Of a stretch of 64,000 bases of DNA, positions 52,038-59,947 are shown piece after piece; position 1 is the stretch's first letter, and each line of letters begins with the position of its first letter. The notes beneath the pieces were generated by a model, which searched no databases, was not told the origin of the DNA, and saw only the letters and a list, made by a program, of their open reading frames with translations. The DNA comes from Palsa-189 sp963803735. Its GTDB lineage: Bacteria > Acidobacteriota > Terriglobia > Acidiferrales > UBA7541. The position numbers and the translations under genes were made by a program. The DNA is taken from assembly GCA_963803735.1 (NCBI GenBank), contig CAWDNV010000019.1, forward strand, positions 186,001 through 250,000, written 5' to 3'.

Positions 52038-53427
52038 CGGTTTGTGCAAAGTAGAAATGTCCGGTTTCATCCAGAGCGGGAGGCGGGATGGGATCGGAGC
52101 GAATCGAGTTGAGCGCTAAAGAGCGGGAACGGTTGAAAGTTTTACAGCAGGTCGAAGAAGGCCATCTAAAACAAACCGAAGCAGCCCGGAGACTGCATTT
52201 AACCGACCGGCAGGTGCGGCGTTTGCAGGTCCGGCTGCGCAGCCAGGGCGATCGCGGAATCGTGCATCGATTGCGAGGTCGCGGATCGAACCGGAAGATT
52301 CCCGAGTCGGTGGAGCAGCATGCCCTGCGCCACTTGCGCCAGGCGCGCTATGCGGGTTTCGGTCCCACGCTGGCGGCCGAACATCTGGCGCGTCGGGGCA
52401 CGAGCGTCAGCCGCGAGACGCTGCGGAAATGGATGAGCGCCGCAGGATTGTGGCGGCCGCGAAATCGGCGGCTGAAAACGGTGCACGTATGGCGACCGCG
52501 GCGCAGTGCTTTCGGCGAGTTGGTGATGATGGACAGCTCGCCCTATGGCTGGCTGGAAGAGCGCGGGCCGGCCTGCCATCTGATCGCGCTGATCGATGAT
52601 GCCAGCAGTCGTGCCTGGGGCCGCTTGGTAGAGCACGATTCCACCGAAGAGAACTTGCGCACCTTACAGGACTGGCTGGAACGCCACGGGCGACCGCTGG
52701 CACTGTACACGGATAAAAACAGCCTGTTTGTGACTTCACGCCCGGTGCAGTGGCAGGAGCAGTTGCGGGGGGAACCGGCGCGCACGCAGTTCGGACGGGC
52801 CCTGGGGGAGTTGGGCATCGAGTGGATCGCCGCGCACTCGCCGCAGGCCAAAGGACGCATCGAGCGGCTGTTCGGCACCCTGCAAGATCGTCTGGTGAAG
52901 GAGATGCGTATCCAACAGATCGCCACGCTGGAGCAGGGCAATCGTTTTCTGGAGATGACCTTCTGGCCCGCTTGGCAAGAGCGTTTTGCCGTGCAGCCGG
53001 TCATGGCCGTCAATGCCCACCGGCCACTGGGGAGCACCCATCGGCTGGAGGAAATTCTCAGCGTGCGCCAACCCCGCACGGTGGCGGCCGATCACACCGT
53101 GAGTTGGCAAGGGCAGCGCTGGGGAGTCTGGCGCGAAGACGTTTGCCCGGGATTACGCGGGGCTCGGGTGGAGATCGAAAGACGCCTGGATGGTTCGCAC
53201 TGGCTGCGTTTCCGCGGCCGTTACCTGCCGCTGCATCCCTGCCCGGCGGCGCCGCGATCGGCAACTCCTTCCGGCCTACGGCCTGCAGGAGTCGCCGATC
53301 AAAAACGCAAAGCAGCCACCCAGGTCAAAACCAAATACATTCCCCGGCCCGATCATCCCTGGAGGAAACCTTGGAAGCGGACATTTCTATTTGGCAGGGA
53401 ACCGGACATTTCTACTTTGCGTTGACA
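52038..53427 (+). mobile_element. ISNCY-type insertion sequence
   Basis: The element carries one transposase and inverted repeats: left GCAAAGTAGAAATGTCCGGTT (about 52045-52065) and the same 21 bases on the other strand at about 53420-53400. A further (G)AAATGTCCG-like copy lies inside each end (52030 region; 53378 region), giving paired binding sites. Exact ends are inferred. Directly to the right is a partial left end of a related element (53428-53530). Confidence 0.8.
52088..53425 (+). CDS. ISNCY-family DDE transposase
   Basis: The 445-residue protein has an N-terminal helix-turn-helix (QTEAARRLHLTDRQVRRLQVRL), a second DNA-binding region, and an rve-type DDE core: Asp in VMMDSSPYGW, Asp in LYTDKNSLF and Glu in SPQAKGRIERLFGTLQDRL. 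The C-terminal third contains an SH3-like region (VSWQGQRWGVW). The frame is intact, so the element may be active. The family assignment (ISNCY, IS1202-like) is by overall layout. Confidence 0.88.
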   Translation: MGSERIELSAKERERLKVLQQVEEGHLKQTEAARRLHLTDRQVRRLQVRLRSQGDRGIVHRLRGRGSNRKIPESVEQHALRHLRQARYAGFGPTLAAEHLARRGTSVSRETLRKWMSAAGLWRPRNRRLKTVHVWRPRRSAFGELVMMDSSPYGWLEERGPACHLIALIDDASSRAWGRLVEHDSTEENLRTLQDWLERHGRPLALYTDKNSLFVTSRPVQWQEQLRGEPARTQFGRALGELGIEWIAAHSPQAKGRIERLFGTLQDRLVKEMRIQQIATLEQGNRFLEMTFWPAWQERFAVQPVMAVNAHRPLGSTHRLEEILSVRQPRTVAADHTVSWQGQRWGVWREDVCPGLRGARVEIERRLDGSHWLRFRGRYLPLHPCPAAPRSATPSGLRPAGVADQKRKAATQVKTKYIPRPDHPWRKPWKRTFLFGREPDISTLR

Positions 53428-53530
53428 CAGCTATGTGGAATTTGTCACAGCAAGATGAGAATGTCTCGTGTCATCCAGAGCAGGAGGCGCGGTCGCATCG
53501 GAGCGATTGGACTTGAGTTGAACGAACCAG
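53428..53530 (+). mobile_element. partial left end of a related ISNCY element
   Basis: Besides the 38-base repeat (53428-53465), the sequence continues like the region before and into the transposase start at 52065-52115 (CATCCAGAGC..GGAGGCG, ATCGGAGCGA, GAGTTGA), but lacks the ~27 bases that hold the inverted repeat. It is a decayed fragment in the same orientation. Confidence 0.7.
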
Positions 53531-53614
53531 ATCGCCCGAATGCGTTGCACGAACGCGAACAACGTCATGTGAAATGAGCCTTGGCCGTGCGGCGACTAAG
53601 CGACCTGCAGATCC

Positions 53615-54010
53615 TCAGATCGACTTTGCGTCATCATAGTGCCAGCGAATATCGGAAATCAGTTCAGAGGATGACAGCACTGCGTCAATCAACTTTACAG
53701 CGGCAAATTCCACGTTCTTCTGCGGCCTTTGAAAGAGACGACCCACAAGACCTCGCCTGCGTTCTAAGAAGCCTGCCCAATCAGGGCCACCTCGATACCG
53801 AGCCAAGAAATCATAAGTGGCTCCGCCGAACCTGAACCGGACAATCCATCCGCTATCCCTTTGACCAATCATTGGCTCAACAGCGGCGTCGTGCCGGGTG
53901 AGTTCGTATATAAGCCAGTTGGCCAAGTCACTCCCGTAAGCGCGGCGGCTTATGAAATGCTTTTCAGGCGTGGACGTATTGAATGCAGTGCTTCGGAAGG
54001 TAACGATCAT
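53615..54010 (-). CDS. conserved hypothetical protein
   Basis: The product is about 131 residues. The pattern YGSDLANWLIYELTRHDAAV, then SGWIVRFRFGGATYDFLARY and WAGFLERRRGLVGRLF, ending LISDIRWHYDD, is that of a widespread uncharacterised family of small alpha/beta proteins in soil bacteria. No function is known. The frame is open to 54049 (GTG), but the ATG at 54010 gives the usual N-terminus. Confidence 0.7.
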   Translation of the reverse strand: MIVTFRSTAFNTSTPEKHFISRRAYGSDLANWLIYELTRHDAAVEPMIGQRDSGWIVRFRFGGATYDFLARYRGGPDWAGFLERRRGLVGRLFQRPQKNVEFAAVKLIDAVLSSSELISDIRWHYDDAKSI

Positions 54011-54148
54011 GCGCCTGGATAAAGTCGATAAAGAAGGCGGGGACGTCACAAAAGTATTTTACAGCCGCGAGTCAGGGCCGCTGGCGAGGGCTGCCGCGAT
54101 TTCTACTTATTAGGGGAGCGGACTAAATCTACGCGAAAGTTCAAGATG

Positions 54149-54179
54149 GAAAAGGGGGACTCGGCAGTCCCCCCTTTTT
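54149..54179 (-). terminator. terminator downstream of the exported-protein cluster
   Basis: AAGGGGGACT-CGGC-AGTCCCCCCTT forms a stem of about ten pairs flanked by A- and T-runs on opposite strands, so it can work in both directions. It lies 42 bases beyond the stop of the isochorismatase-fold gene. Confidence 0.8.
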
Positions 54180-54220
54180 CGCGCTTCCTAGTAGCTTCAC
54201 GACGTGATCGCAGCCGATTC

Positions 54221-54877
54221 TCAGTTCCCGAACTTCACCATCGTGCTGCGGGTCAGCGTTGAATTGCTTGTGACCACGGCCGGTCCGCCCTTGAAGAAAT
54301 GCCACGACGAATATTGCTCCATGTACGTATCCTCTGACGACAAGCAGTCGACCGGCACGATCACCTTGTAGCCTCGCTGCGCCGCTTCGGTGCCGGTGCC
54401 GACCCCGACACCTTGAAATGACGTGCCGCAAACGACGACCGTCTTGATGGCGTGCCCTTTTAGTTTTTCCTCCAGATTCGAGCCCAGAAATTTGTCGGGA
54501 CCGGGCTGATGAGCCCATTCGCCGTCGTGCGGGGCAAACCCCGGGCCGATCATCTCTGCTGGCTCGGAGGTCCCGCCAATGCTGTACCAGAGCATCACGC
54601 CCGCGGCTCGGGCCGCGTCATGCAATCGCTTGACATTGGGAATCGTGGCTACGCAGCGCGGGCGTGTCTTGCATGCCCCATCCTTCGACATATCCAGAAT
54701 CAGCAGAGCTGTAGTCGAAGGATCGAGCGTGACGGCTTTAAGCTCAGGCTTGGGCGGCGGCTTTACGCTATCCCAATCCTCGACAATATCGCTCGCCGCA
54801 AACGCCGCAGCGAACGCAATAATGAGCGCTCCGGCTGCCGCGAGCGCACTTCGCCTTAAAATCCGCGTGTTTAACAT
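54221..54877 (-). CDS. exported isochorismatase-fold protein without the catalytic Cys
   Basis: The 218-residue protein has a signal peptide (ALAAAGALIIAFAAAFA). The cysteine-hydrolase fold is clear: LLILDMSKDG with the first catalytic Asp, RLHDAARAAGVMLWYS, and KTVVVCGTSFQGVGVGTGTE followed by AAQRGYKVIVPVDCLSS. Where the nucleophilic Cys is expected (GVATNVCV-type) the residue is Val, and the usual Lys is not found before FLGSNLEEKL. It therefore probably lacks hydrolase activity. It is the last gene of a four-gene exported cluster with a terminator after it. Confidence 0.82.
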   Translation of the reverse strand: MLNTRILRRSALAAAGALIIAFAAAFAASDIVEDWDSVKPPPKPELKAVTLDPSTTALLILDMSKDGACKTRPRCVATIPNVKRLHDAARAAGVMLWYSIGGTSEPAEMIGPGFAPHDGEWAHQPGPDKFLGSNLEEKLKGHAIKTVVVCGTSFQGVGVGTGTEAAQRGYKVIVPVDCLSSEDTYMEQYSSWHFFKGGPAVVTSNSTLTRSTMVKFGN

Positions 54878-54957
54878 CGATCCCTCCTTGGGATATGTAG
54901 AGTCTTGTTGACCATCCGAGAGCGGAGCACAAAGAATCGCTGCAAGAGACTACAGGA

Positions 54958-55848
54958 TCAACCCGCGCGCTTAAAATGCTCGGTTGTAGTGCGGGGAGCG
55001 ACCTTCATCGTCTTCATCTTCTTGATGTATTCGGGATACGTCGTTTCCGCACCGCCCAAAGCCGACTCATGGGGAATCCCGTACTCGGTCGCAAAGTCGT
55101 AGAGAACGTCATTTTTCCCCGGCAGATAATTCGGCACGGTGCCGGCCTGCACGATGGTTCCGTCCGGAGTCATTTCGCACGGGAACGGAGGGATCACCTG
55201 GTCGGGAGCATAGACCCAGCTGTACTCGCGAATGTAAGGCTCCGTCAGATACGCCGGATCATTGATGATGAACGTCACGTTCAGATAGTTGCCGTAGCGG
55301 TGAATGCGCGTGGTCACGGTGGATTTCGAACTGCGTGGAACGCCGGTGCGAGTCAGATAAGCTTCCTTGAGATGATCGGTTGTGTAGACCAGCGTGTTGC
55401 CTTCCCAGTGCCCAGTCGAAAATCCCGACCATTTGTGGGGAGCATTAGGCGAAGGATGCTGCCGCCCATCGGTATAGATCACCTGTTCCGGCTCTTGCCA
55501 TGCCACGTGTAGACGATAGCCAACTTGTTGTTTTGTTTCAGGGTCGAGTTCGGGCGTAATCCGCAGCTGAGAAACCGAAACACGCAGTCCGATATCGATC
55601 GGATGCGGCCTGCACATATTTTCCGGCAGGTCGATCTGATCCGGATGCCAACTCTCTGCTCTGAGCCGCCCCGCGTCATTTAGCGGAATTCCGGTGTAGT
55701 CGCCAATGTCCATACCGTCGTTGTAAACCCGCGGCGACCATTCGCCGAGGATATCCGACTGCCCCCAGGCAGACCGGCTCGGCAGCAACAGCAAGAGCGG
55801 AAGCAACCACAGCGCGTTCATCTTCCAGTTAATCTTCGAGGATCTCAT
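54958..55848 (-). CDS. exported protein of unknown function, paralogue 1
   Basis: The 296-residue protein has a signal peptide (LLPLLLLLPSRSAWG). Its core WSGFSTGHWEGNTLVYTTDH, then VTTRIHRYGNYLNVTFIIND and PAYLTEPYIREYSW, belongs to a large exported family of soil bacteria recognised by a GHWEGDTLV-type motif, with no assigned role. It shares this core with the upstream neighbour. It starts 25 bases after that gene. Confidence 0.78.
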   Translation of the reverse strand: MRSSKINWKMNALWLLPLLLLLPSRSAWGQSDILGEWSPRVYNDGMDIGDYTGIPLNDAGRLRAESWHPDQIDLPENMCRPHPIDIGLRVSVSQLRITPELDPETKQQVGYRLHVAWQEPEQVIYTDGRQHPSPNAPHKWSGFSTGHWEGNTLVYTTDHLKEAYLTRTGVPRSSKSTVTTRIHRYGNYLNVTFIINDPAYLTEPYIREYSWVYAPDQVIPPFPCEMTPDGTIVQAGTVPNYLPGKNDVLYDFATEYGIPHESALGGAETTYPEYIKKMKTMKVAPRTTTEHFKRAG

Positions 55849-55873
55849 CTGCTCAACCTCCGAAGAAATTCAC

Positions 55874-56740
55874 CTATCGCGGCTCGTTGGCGCGGCATGG
55901 AGTCGGATCCCATCCGGAATTGTCCGGCAGCTTCTTGAAATGCGCATGGGTAAAGAGAGGCTCGATCAGGTATTGCGGATCGTTAACCACGGCCGTCACC
56001 GTCAGCCATGCATTCCCGCTATATGGGTCAGGAAAGGTATCGAAGTCTTCTTCCAACATGGCATTGGCGCTGAAAGGGATTCCGTTTTTCTGCAAGTATC
56101 CGGGACGCAAACGGGTGGTAACCACCTTGAGATAATCCGCCTGTCTCATCATTCTCCCCGGAATGAGCTTGCCGCTCGCGTCTTGTATTGGTCCACCCTG
56201 GCCGTCGCGCGTATCGATATTTGCGGCTCCCTGCCAGGAAGCTAGCGAAAACCCTTGCCAGCTTGGCGGATCGTTCTGTGGCAGTGGGCCACCGAAGTGA
56301 AACAGACGCGTCTGAGTCCCGGAATCTGTGTCGATGCGCAGCGTGCTGTCATCTTGCCAATAGATGTGTAGCCGCCCGGGAACCTGCATGATGGCGGGCG
56401 CGGCGTATGACTTGCATTCATCGCCGCTGGCATGATCCTTAGCCGGATCCCACGTGTTGGCGACTTTCCGGCCTTCGGGATTGAGGGGCACGAACTGATA
56501 ATCGTTTTTATCCGGGACGAGCATACGATATCGCCACAACTCGGTTACGACGGAAACCCAGTACCCAGTCAGATCCTTCGGGGCAGCTTCTCGCGGCGTT
56601 TTCGGAGGCGCGGGCGGAGCATTACCCCGGGTCGGAGCACTGAAATCCTGGGCAGCGACACATGCAGGGAGCAACATGAACAATGTCCCGGCGAGCAGGA
56701 ATGTTCGGCTGGCGCGTGACTTTGTAATTCCACACAGCAT
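55874..56740 (-). CDS. exported protein of unknown function, paralogue 2
   Basis: The 288-residue protein has a signal peptide (TFLLAGTLFMLLPACVAA). Matching elements to the downstream gene include LHIYWQDDSTLRIDTDSG, SWQGFSLASWQGAA, VVTTRLRPGYLQKNGIPF and WLTVTAVVNDPQYLIEPLF. The GHWEGDTL-type motif is weaker here. It lies 36 bases after the MBL-fold gene, so it is part of the same transcript. Confidence 0.78.
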   Translation of the reverse strand: MLCGITKSRASRTFLLAGTLFMLLPACVAAQDFSAPTRGNAPPAPPKTPREAAPKDLTGYWVSVVTELWRYRMLVPDKNDYQFVPLNPEGRKVANTWDPAKDHASGDECKSYAAPAIMQVPGRLHIYWQDDSTLRIDTDSGTQTRLFHFGGPLPQNDPPSWQGFSLASWQGAANIDTRDGQGGPIQDASGKLIPGRMMRQADYLKVVTTRLRPGYLQKNGIPFSANAMLEEDFDTFPDPYSGNAWLTVTAVVNDPQYLIEPLFTHAHFKKLPDNSGWDPTPCRANEPR

Positions 56741-56776
56741 TCGGTTTTTCCCTAAACCAACGAAAGTATCAGTTGC

Positions 56777-57832
56777 CTAATTCGCTTTGCGACTCGAGTT
56801 CGGGGCTGCCTTGGCAGTGAGACTCTTGTACGCCGCCTCGACGAACATATCCGTCGTCCAGCTGCCGGTATCGCTGCCGTAAACCGGATCGTAATCGCGG
56901 GTCGGTTTGGCCGCCTTCACCTGCTCGAGTGTCATGCCTTGCTTGATCATGTTTTGCAGGCGGTCCCGAATGATCACCAGCATTTGGTGGTACACAGCCA
57001 AATCGGCCACGTCGCAAATCCTGCCGTGGCCGGGGACGAGCATCGTCCCGCCTTCCTGATGGTCCGCCGGAATCGCAATCTGCTTGATACGATAGAGTCC
57101 TTCGATGACTGCCTGCAGGCTGCCGCCGCTCTTCAAATCGATGATGGGGTATTCCGTGGGATCGAAAAGATCGCCCGTGCTGATTACATCGGAATGCCGA
57201 AAAACCACGAAGCTATTCCCGTCGGTGGCTGCCGGTTGATGAAATACCTGAATGGGTTCGCCATTAAAGTAGAGGTTTTTCTGCGGCGTTGAATACGTGT
57301 CGTTGGGCCATGCCTTTTCCGGTGTGGGAGCAGCCTGGCCGGTCGGCGCGCTCATCCTGTCGAGAACCGTGTTGAACGCGACGATCATCACGCTCGCGCC
57401 CGAAGCGCGGTCGATGGCCAATGGCCGGCCGCTTTTCGCGAAGCTTTCGTTACCACCTACATGGTCGCTTCGGTCGTCGGTATTGATGATGTAAGTGACC
57501 TGGCCTTTCGATAATGGCCGGATCAGCTGCAGAACCTTGTCGCTCATCGCTGCAAGCCCGGTGTCCACGAGCACGATTCCGTCGCTGCCCGCCTGCACGG
57601 TGATATTGCCGCCGGCGCCTGCCACCATGCTGACGTTACCCTGCACCGGCAAAAGTTCGACATCACCGCTCTTGGCCTTCTGATCTTCGCCCGCCGGATT
57701 TGAAGCGCCGTTCTGACGCCCGCGGGTTTGAGCTTGCTGTGAATAGGCGAACCGCCCCGCCCCGGCAATTCCAATAAAAAGCAGGCTCGAAACGGTGCAC
57801 ATCAGCCGCAGTTTTGAGGAACGAAAACTCAT
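56777..57832 (-). CDS. exported MBL-fold protein with a disrupted metal site
   Basis: The 351-residue protein has a signal peptide (MCTVSSLLFIGIAGAG) and the metallo-beta-lactamase fold: GIVLVDTGLAAMSDKVL, NTDDRSDHVGGNESF, VFRHSDVISTGDLFDP and MLVPGHGRICD. The motif that should read HXHXDH reads DDRSDH, so both first histidines are lost, and the next ligand (TDGNSF) lacks His. Only the Asp-His pair and the PGHG His remain. Hydrolase activity with a standard two-zinc site is unlikely. It is the first gene of the cluster; a promoter-like sequence lies upstream. Confidence 0.85.
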   Translation of the reverse strand: MSFRSSKLRLMCTVSSLLFIGIAGAGRFAYSQQAQTRGRQNGASNPAGEDQKAKSGDVELLPVQGNVSMVAGAGGNITVQAGSDGIVLVDTGLAAMSDKVLQLIRPLSKGQVTYIINTDDRSDHVGGNESFAKSGRPLAIDRASGASVMIVAFNTVLDRMSAPTGQAAPTPEKAWPNDTYSTPQKNLYFNGEPIQVFHQPAATDGNSFVVFRHSDVISTGDLFDPTEYPIIDLKSGGSLQAVIEGLYRIKQIAIPADHQEGGTMLVPGHGRICDVADLAVYHQMLVIIRDRLQNMIKQGMTLEQVKAAKPTRDYDPVYGSDTGSWTTDMFVEAAYKSLTAKAAPNSSRKAN

Positions 57833-57899
57833 ATCCCTGTTCGACGCCCGCCAGCGTAAAGACGAAATTTTCCCAGAAAAGACGCGTTTCTGAGGGCAT

Positions 57900-57927
57900 G
57901 ATCTACTTCGGATGGATCGAATGTCAA
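57900..57927 (-). promoter_or_regulatory. promoter-like sequence before the exported cluster
   Basis: On the minus strand a perfect TTGACA (57927-57922) is followed after 16 bases by TAGATC (57905-57900). The -10 is weak. It would give a ~60-base leader for the MBL-fold gene. Confidence 0.4.
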
Positions 57928-58061
57928 GGTGTTAAATGGCTCGCGCCGTTTGCTGGCGGCTGGAGACTTCCGCAGAGCTGAAGCCTCAATTGGGCTGCAA
58001 CGGACATAATCGGGACGGCTTAGAAAATAGCTTTGACTAGGCTTGTTGGCGCCCAGCGCGT

Positions 58062-59945
58062 TTATTGCAGCGGAGGGGGACTTACCAGCGGCGTACGTCG
58101 CGGCTCCCCATGCGGGCCACGGACTTCGACCTCCTCGAATAACAAAGATGGCGCAATCACGTCGCTGGGAACTCCGCCGTTGGCGCTGCCGAACGCGCCC
58201 AGGGCAGTGCCCGCAGTTTCCGCGTCCTGACTCTGCGCATAATAGAAGACAGCATTGTCGTTGCCGGCGCCCAGCAGTGTACGAAGATTCCGGACAGTCA
58301 GTTGTGAAATCAGGGCTCCGCGAACCAGTTCCTCGTGCCCGTCACTTACGTTCACGCGATAGACCATGAGCGGCATACGCATGCCATTCGGCGCTCCCGA
58401 AGCCAGCGTGGCCAGCGAGTCGGAGAGCTCCTCCTGGGTGGAACTCGCGATCACCGGATTATCCATCTCGCGCACCAGCAGTCCCCAGTCCTGCCCATTT
58501 TGCTTGCAAGCGTCGAGGAATTTCTTCCGCAGATTATCGGGCGTTTCCCCATTGCTGGCCGTGAAAAACAGATTACTGACCATGGGCCGCGGCATGCCCA
58601 AAAATGCCGACCGGCCGTGGCCATTGGAGTGATCCAAGTCCGGCCCTGGCCGGCGCGACATCAGCAATTCCTTCAGCAGGCCTTCCTGCACTAACGCGAT
58701 TTTCTGGGCGCGGACGCCGTCCTGATCGACTTGGTAGGATGCAATCAAGTCGCGCCCCTGGAATTGTTGCGCGCTCGGATCATCGGTAAGCGTTACGGTC
58801 ACAGGCAAAACGCGCTGGCCGATGCGCCCCATCCATTCGCTCCGCCCGCCCAATGCCTGCATCATCTGTTCGAAACGCGTGTTCATCGAAAGAGGCGGAC
58901 GTGCTCCGCTTACTGAAGGCGCCAAGACTTGCGCCAAAAGCGAGCCTGCGGCCCGCGGTTCGAATAGCATCGGGCCGTCGTAATCCTTTACCGGGGGAGC
59001 TGTACGCAACGCTGCTAATTCCTTGCCTTTGCCTTCAAGCTGCTGCCGCACGGCGTCGGCAGTGGGAAGCTGCGACGGACGATTGGCATAAAGCGCAAGG
59101 TAGTTGTGCAACGGCATGCCGTCATCGGCTTGCGTGCCCAGGCTGGATTCGATTGCTGCAAGGCTGCGGCTTGTGCGAATTTGCGTCCCCTCTGTCGTAA
59201 CGATATAGCTCGTCGCATAGATCAGGTGATAAGTGACGCGCGAGTTGTATAACTCGGGATAATTTTTCAGAATCGCGGATACCGCTCGCGCCTCCGATTC
59301 CCAGTTTCGTGAAGTCCAGTCGGGCTCAACCCGCTGGTCGACTGCGAGTACGGGAGGCTCTTGCGCAAAATCGTCCACCGTCGGAGCATTCGCGAGAGCG
59401 CGCAACGCCGCCTGCTTATTCGAATACGAATCGAGCGCTTCTTTGTAAGCCTGATCGGTCGCCAACCACAGATCCTGTCGCAAAGAATCGTAATCGCGAT
59501 CGATGCCTACGGTCCCCGTGGAACCAAGAAACCCCCGAAATCCCTCGGCGGAAAGGAAATTGGAGCTGTCCAGCTTGTAATTGCCAACGCGCACGTCCAC
59601 GCTCATAAATCGGTTGCGCGTGGTGCCGCTTGTCAGCAGCGCTCCAAATTCCGCACTGATGACGCGTTCGTCCAGATCGAGCAGCCGATATTCGATGAAG
59701 TAAGGGCGCTGCTGCCCTGGCAGGACAAGCCGATCCTTCGATCGCTGGAGTTCGTCATGCAGCGCCGCAAGCGTTTTGTCGGCATCCCCGGAAGGAACGG
59801 GCGCTATCTGACCCATTGCCACCGCTGACGCGCCGGGCGCCGCATTTTGTCCGAACCCCACTGCAGGCGCCGCTAGAAAGGCGCCCACAAATAGAATGCT
59901 CACCGCAATCCACATTGGTGTTTTCATCATTGGCTCGCCAATCAT
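58062..59945 (-). CDS. exported TldE/PmbA-like protein (non-catalytic partner)
   Basis: The 627-residue protein has an export signal (WIAVSILFVGAFLAAPAVG). It aligns in layout with the upstream TldD-like protein: VGNYKLDSSNFLS, VTTEGTQIRTSRSLA, NGHGRSAFLGMPRPMVSNLF and VYRVNVSDGHEELVRGALI. At the position of HEXXXH it has GSLLAQVLAPS and it lacks the Cys ligand, so it has no zinc site. In TldD/TldE heterodimers TldE is the non-catalytic half; the same is expected here, but outside the cytoplasm. It starts 2 bases after the tldD-like stop. Confidence 0.85.
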   Translation of the reverse strand: MIGEPMMKTPMWIAVSILFVGAFLAAPAVGFGQNAAPGASAVAMGQIAPVPSGDADKTLAALHDELQRSKDRLVLPGQQRPYFIEYRLLDLDERVISAEFGALLTSGTTRNRFMSVDVRVGNYKLDSSNFLSAEGFRGFLGSTGTVGIDRDYDSLRQDLWLATDQAYKEALDSYSNKQAALRALANAPTVDDFAQEPPVLAVDQRVEPDWTSRNWESEARAVSAILKNYPELYNSRVTYHLIYATSYIVTTEGTQIRTSRSLAAIESSLGTQADDGMPLHNYLALYANRPSQLPTADAVRQQLEGKGKELAALRTAPPVKDYDGPMLFEPRAAGSLLAQVLAPSVSGARPPLSMNTRFEQMMQALGGRSEWMGRIGQRVLPVTVTLTDDPSAQQFQGRDLIASYQVDQDGVRAQKIALVQEGLLKELLMSRRPGPDLDHSNGHGRSAFLGMPRPMVSNLFFTASNGETPDNLRKKFLDACKQNGQDWGLLVREMDNPVIASSTQEELSDSLATLASGAPNGMRMPLMVYRVNVSDGHEELVRGALISQLTVRNLRTLLGAGNDNAVFYYAQSQDAETAGTALGAFGSANGGVPSDVIAPSLLFEEVEVRGPHGEPRRTPLVSPPPLQ

Positions 59946-59947
59946 CG

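Noticed and set aside
54149..54179. Repeat-like palindrome as start of a CRISPR array
   Set aside because: Single copy with a T-run; it is a terminator. No regularly spaced repeats were seen anywhere in the window.
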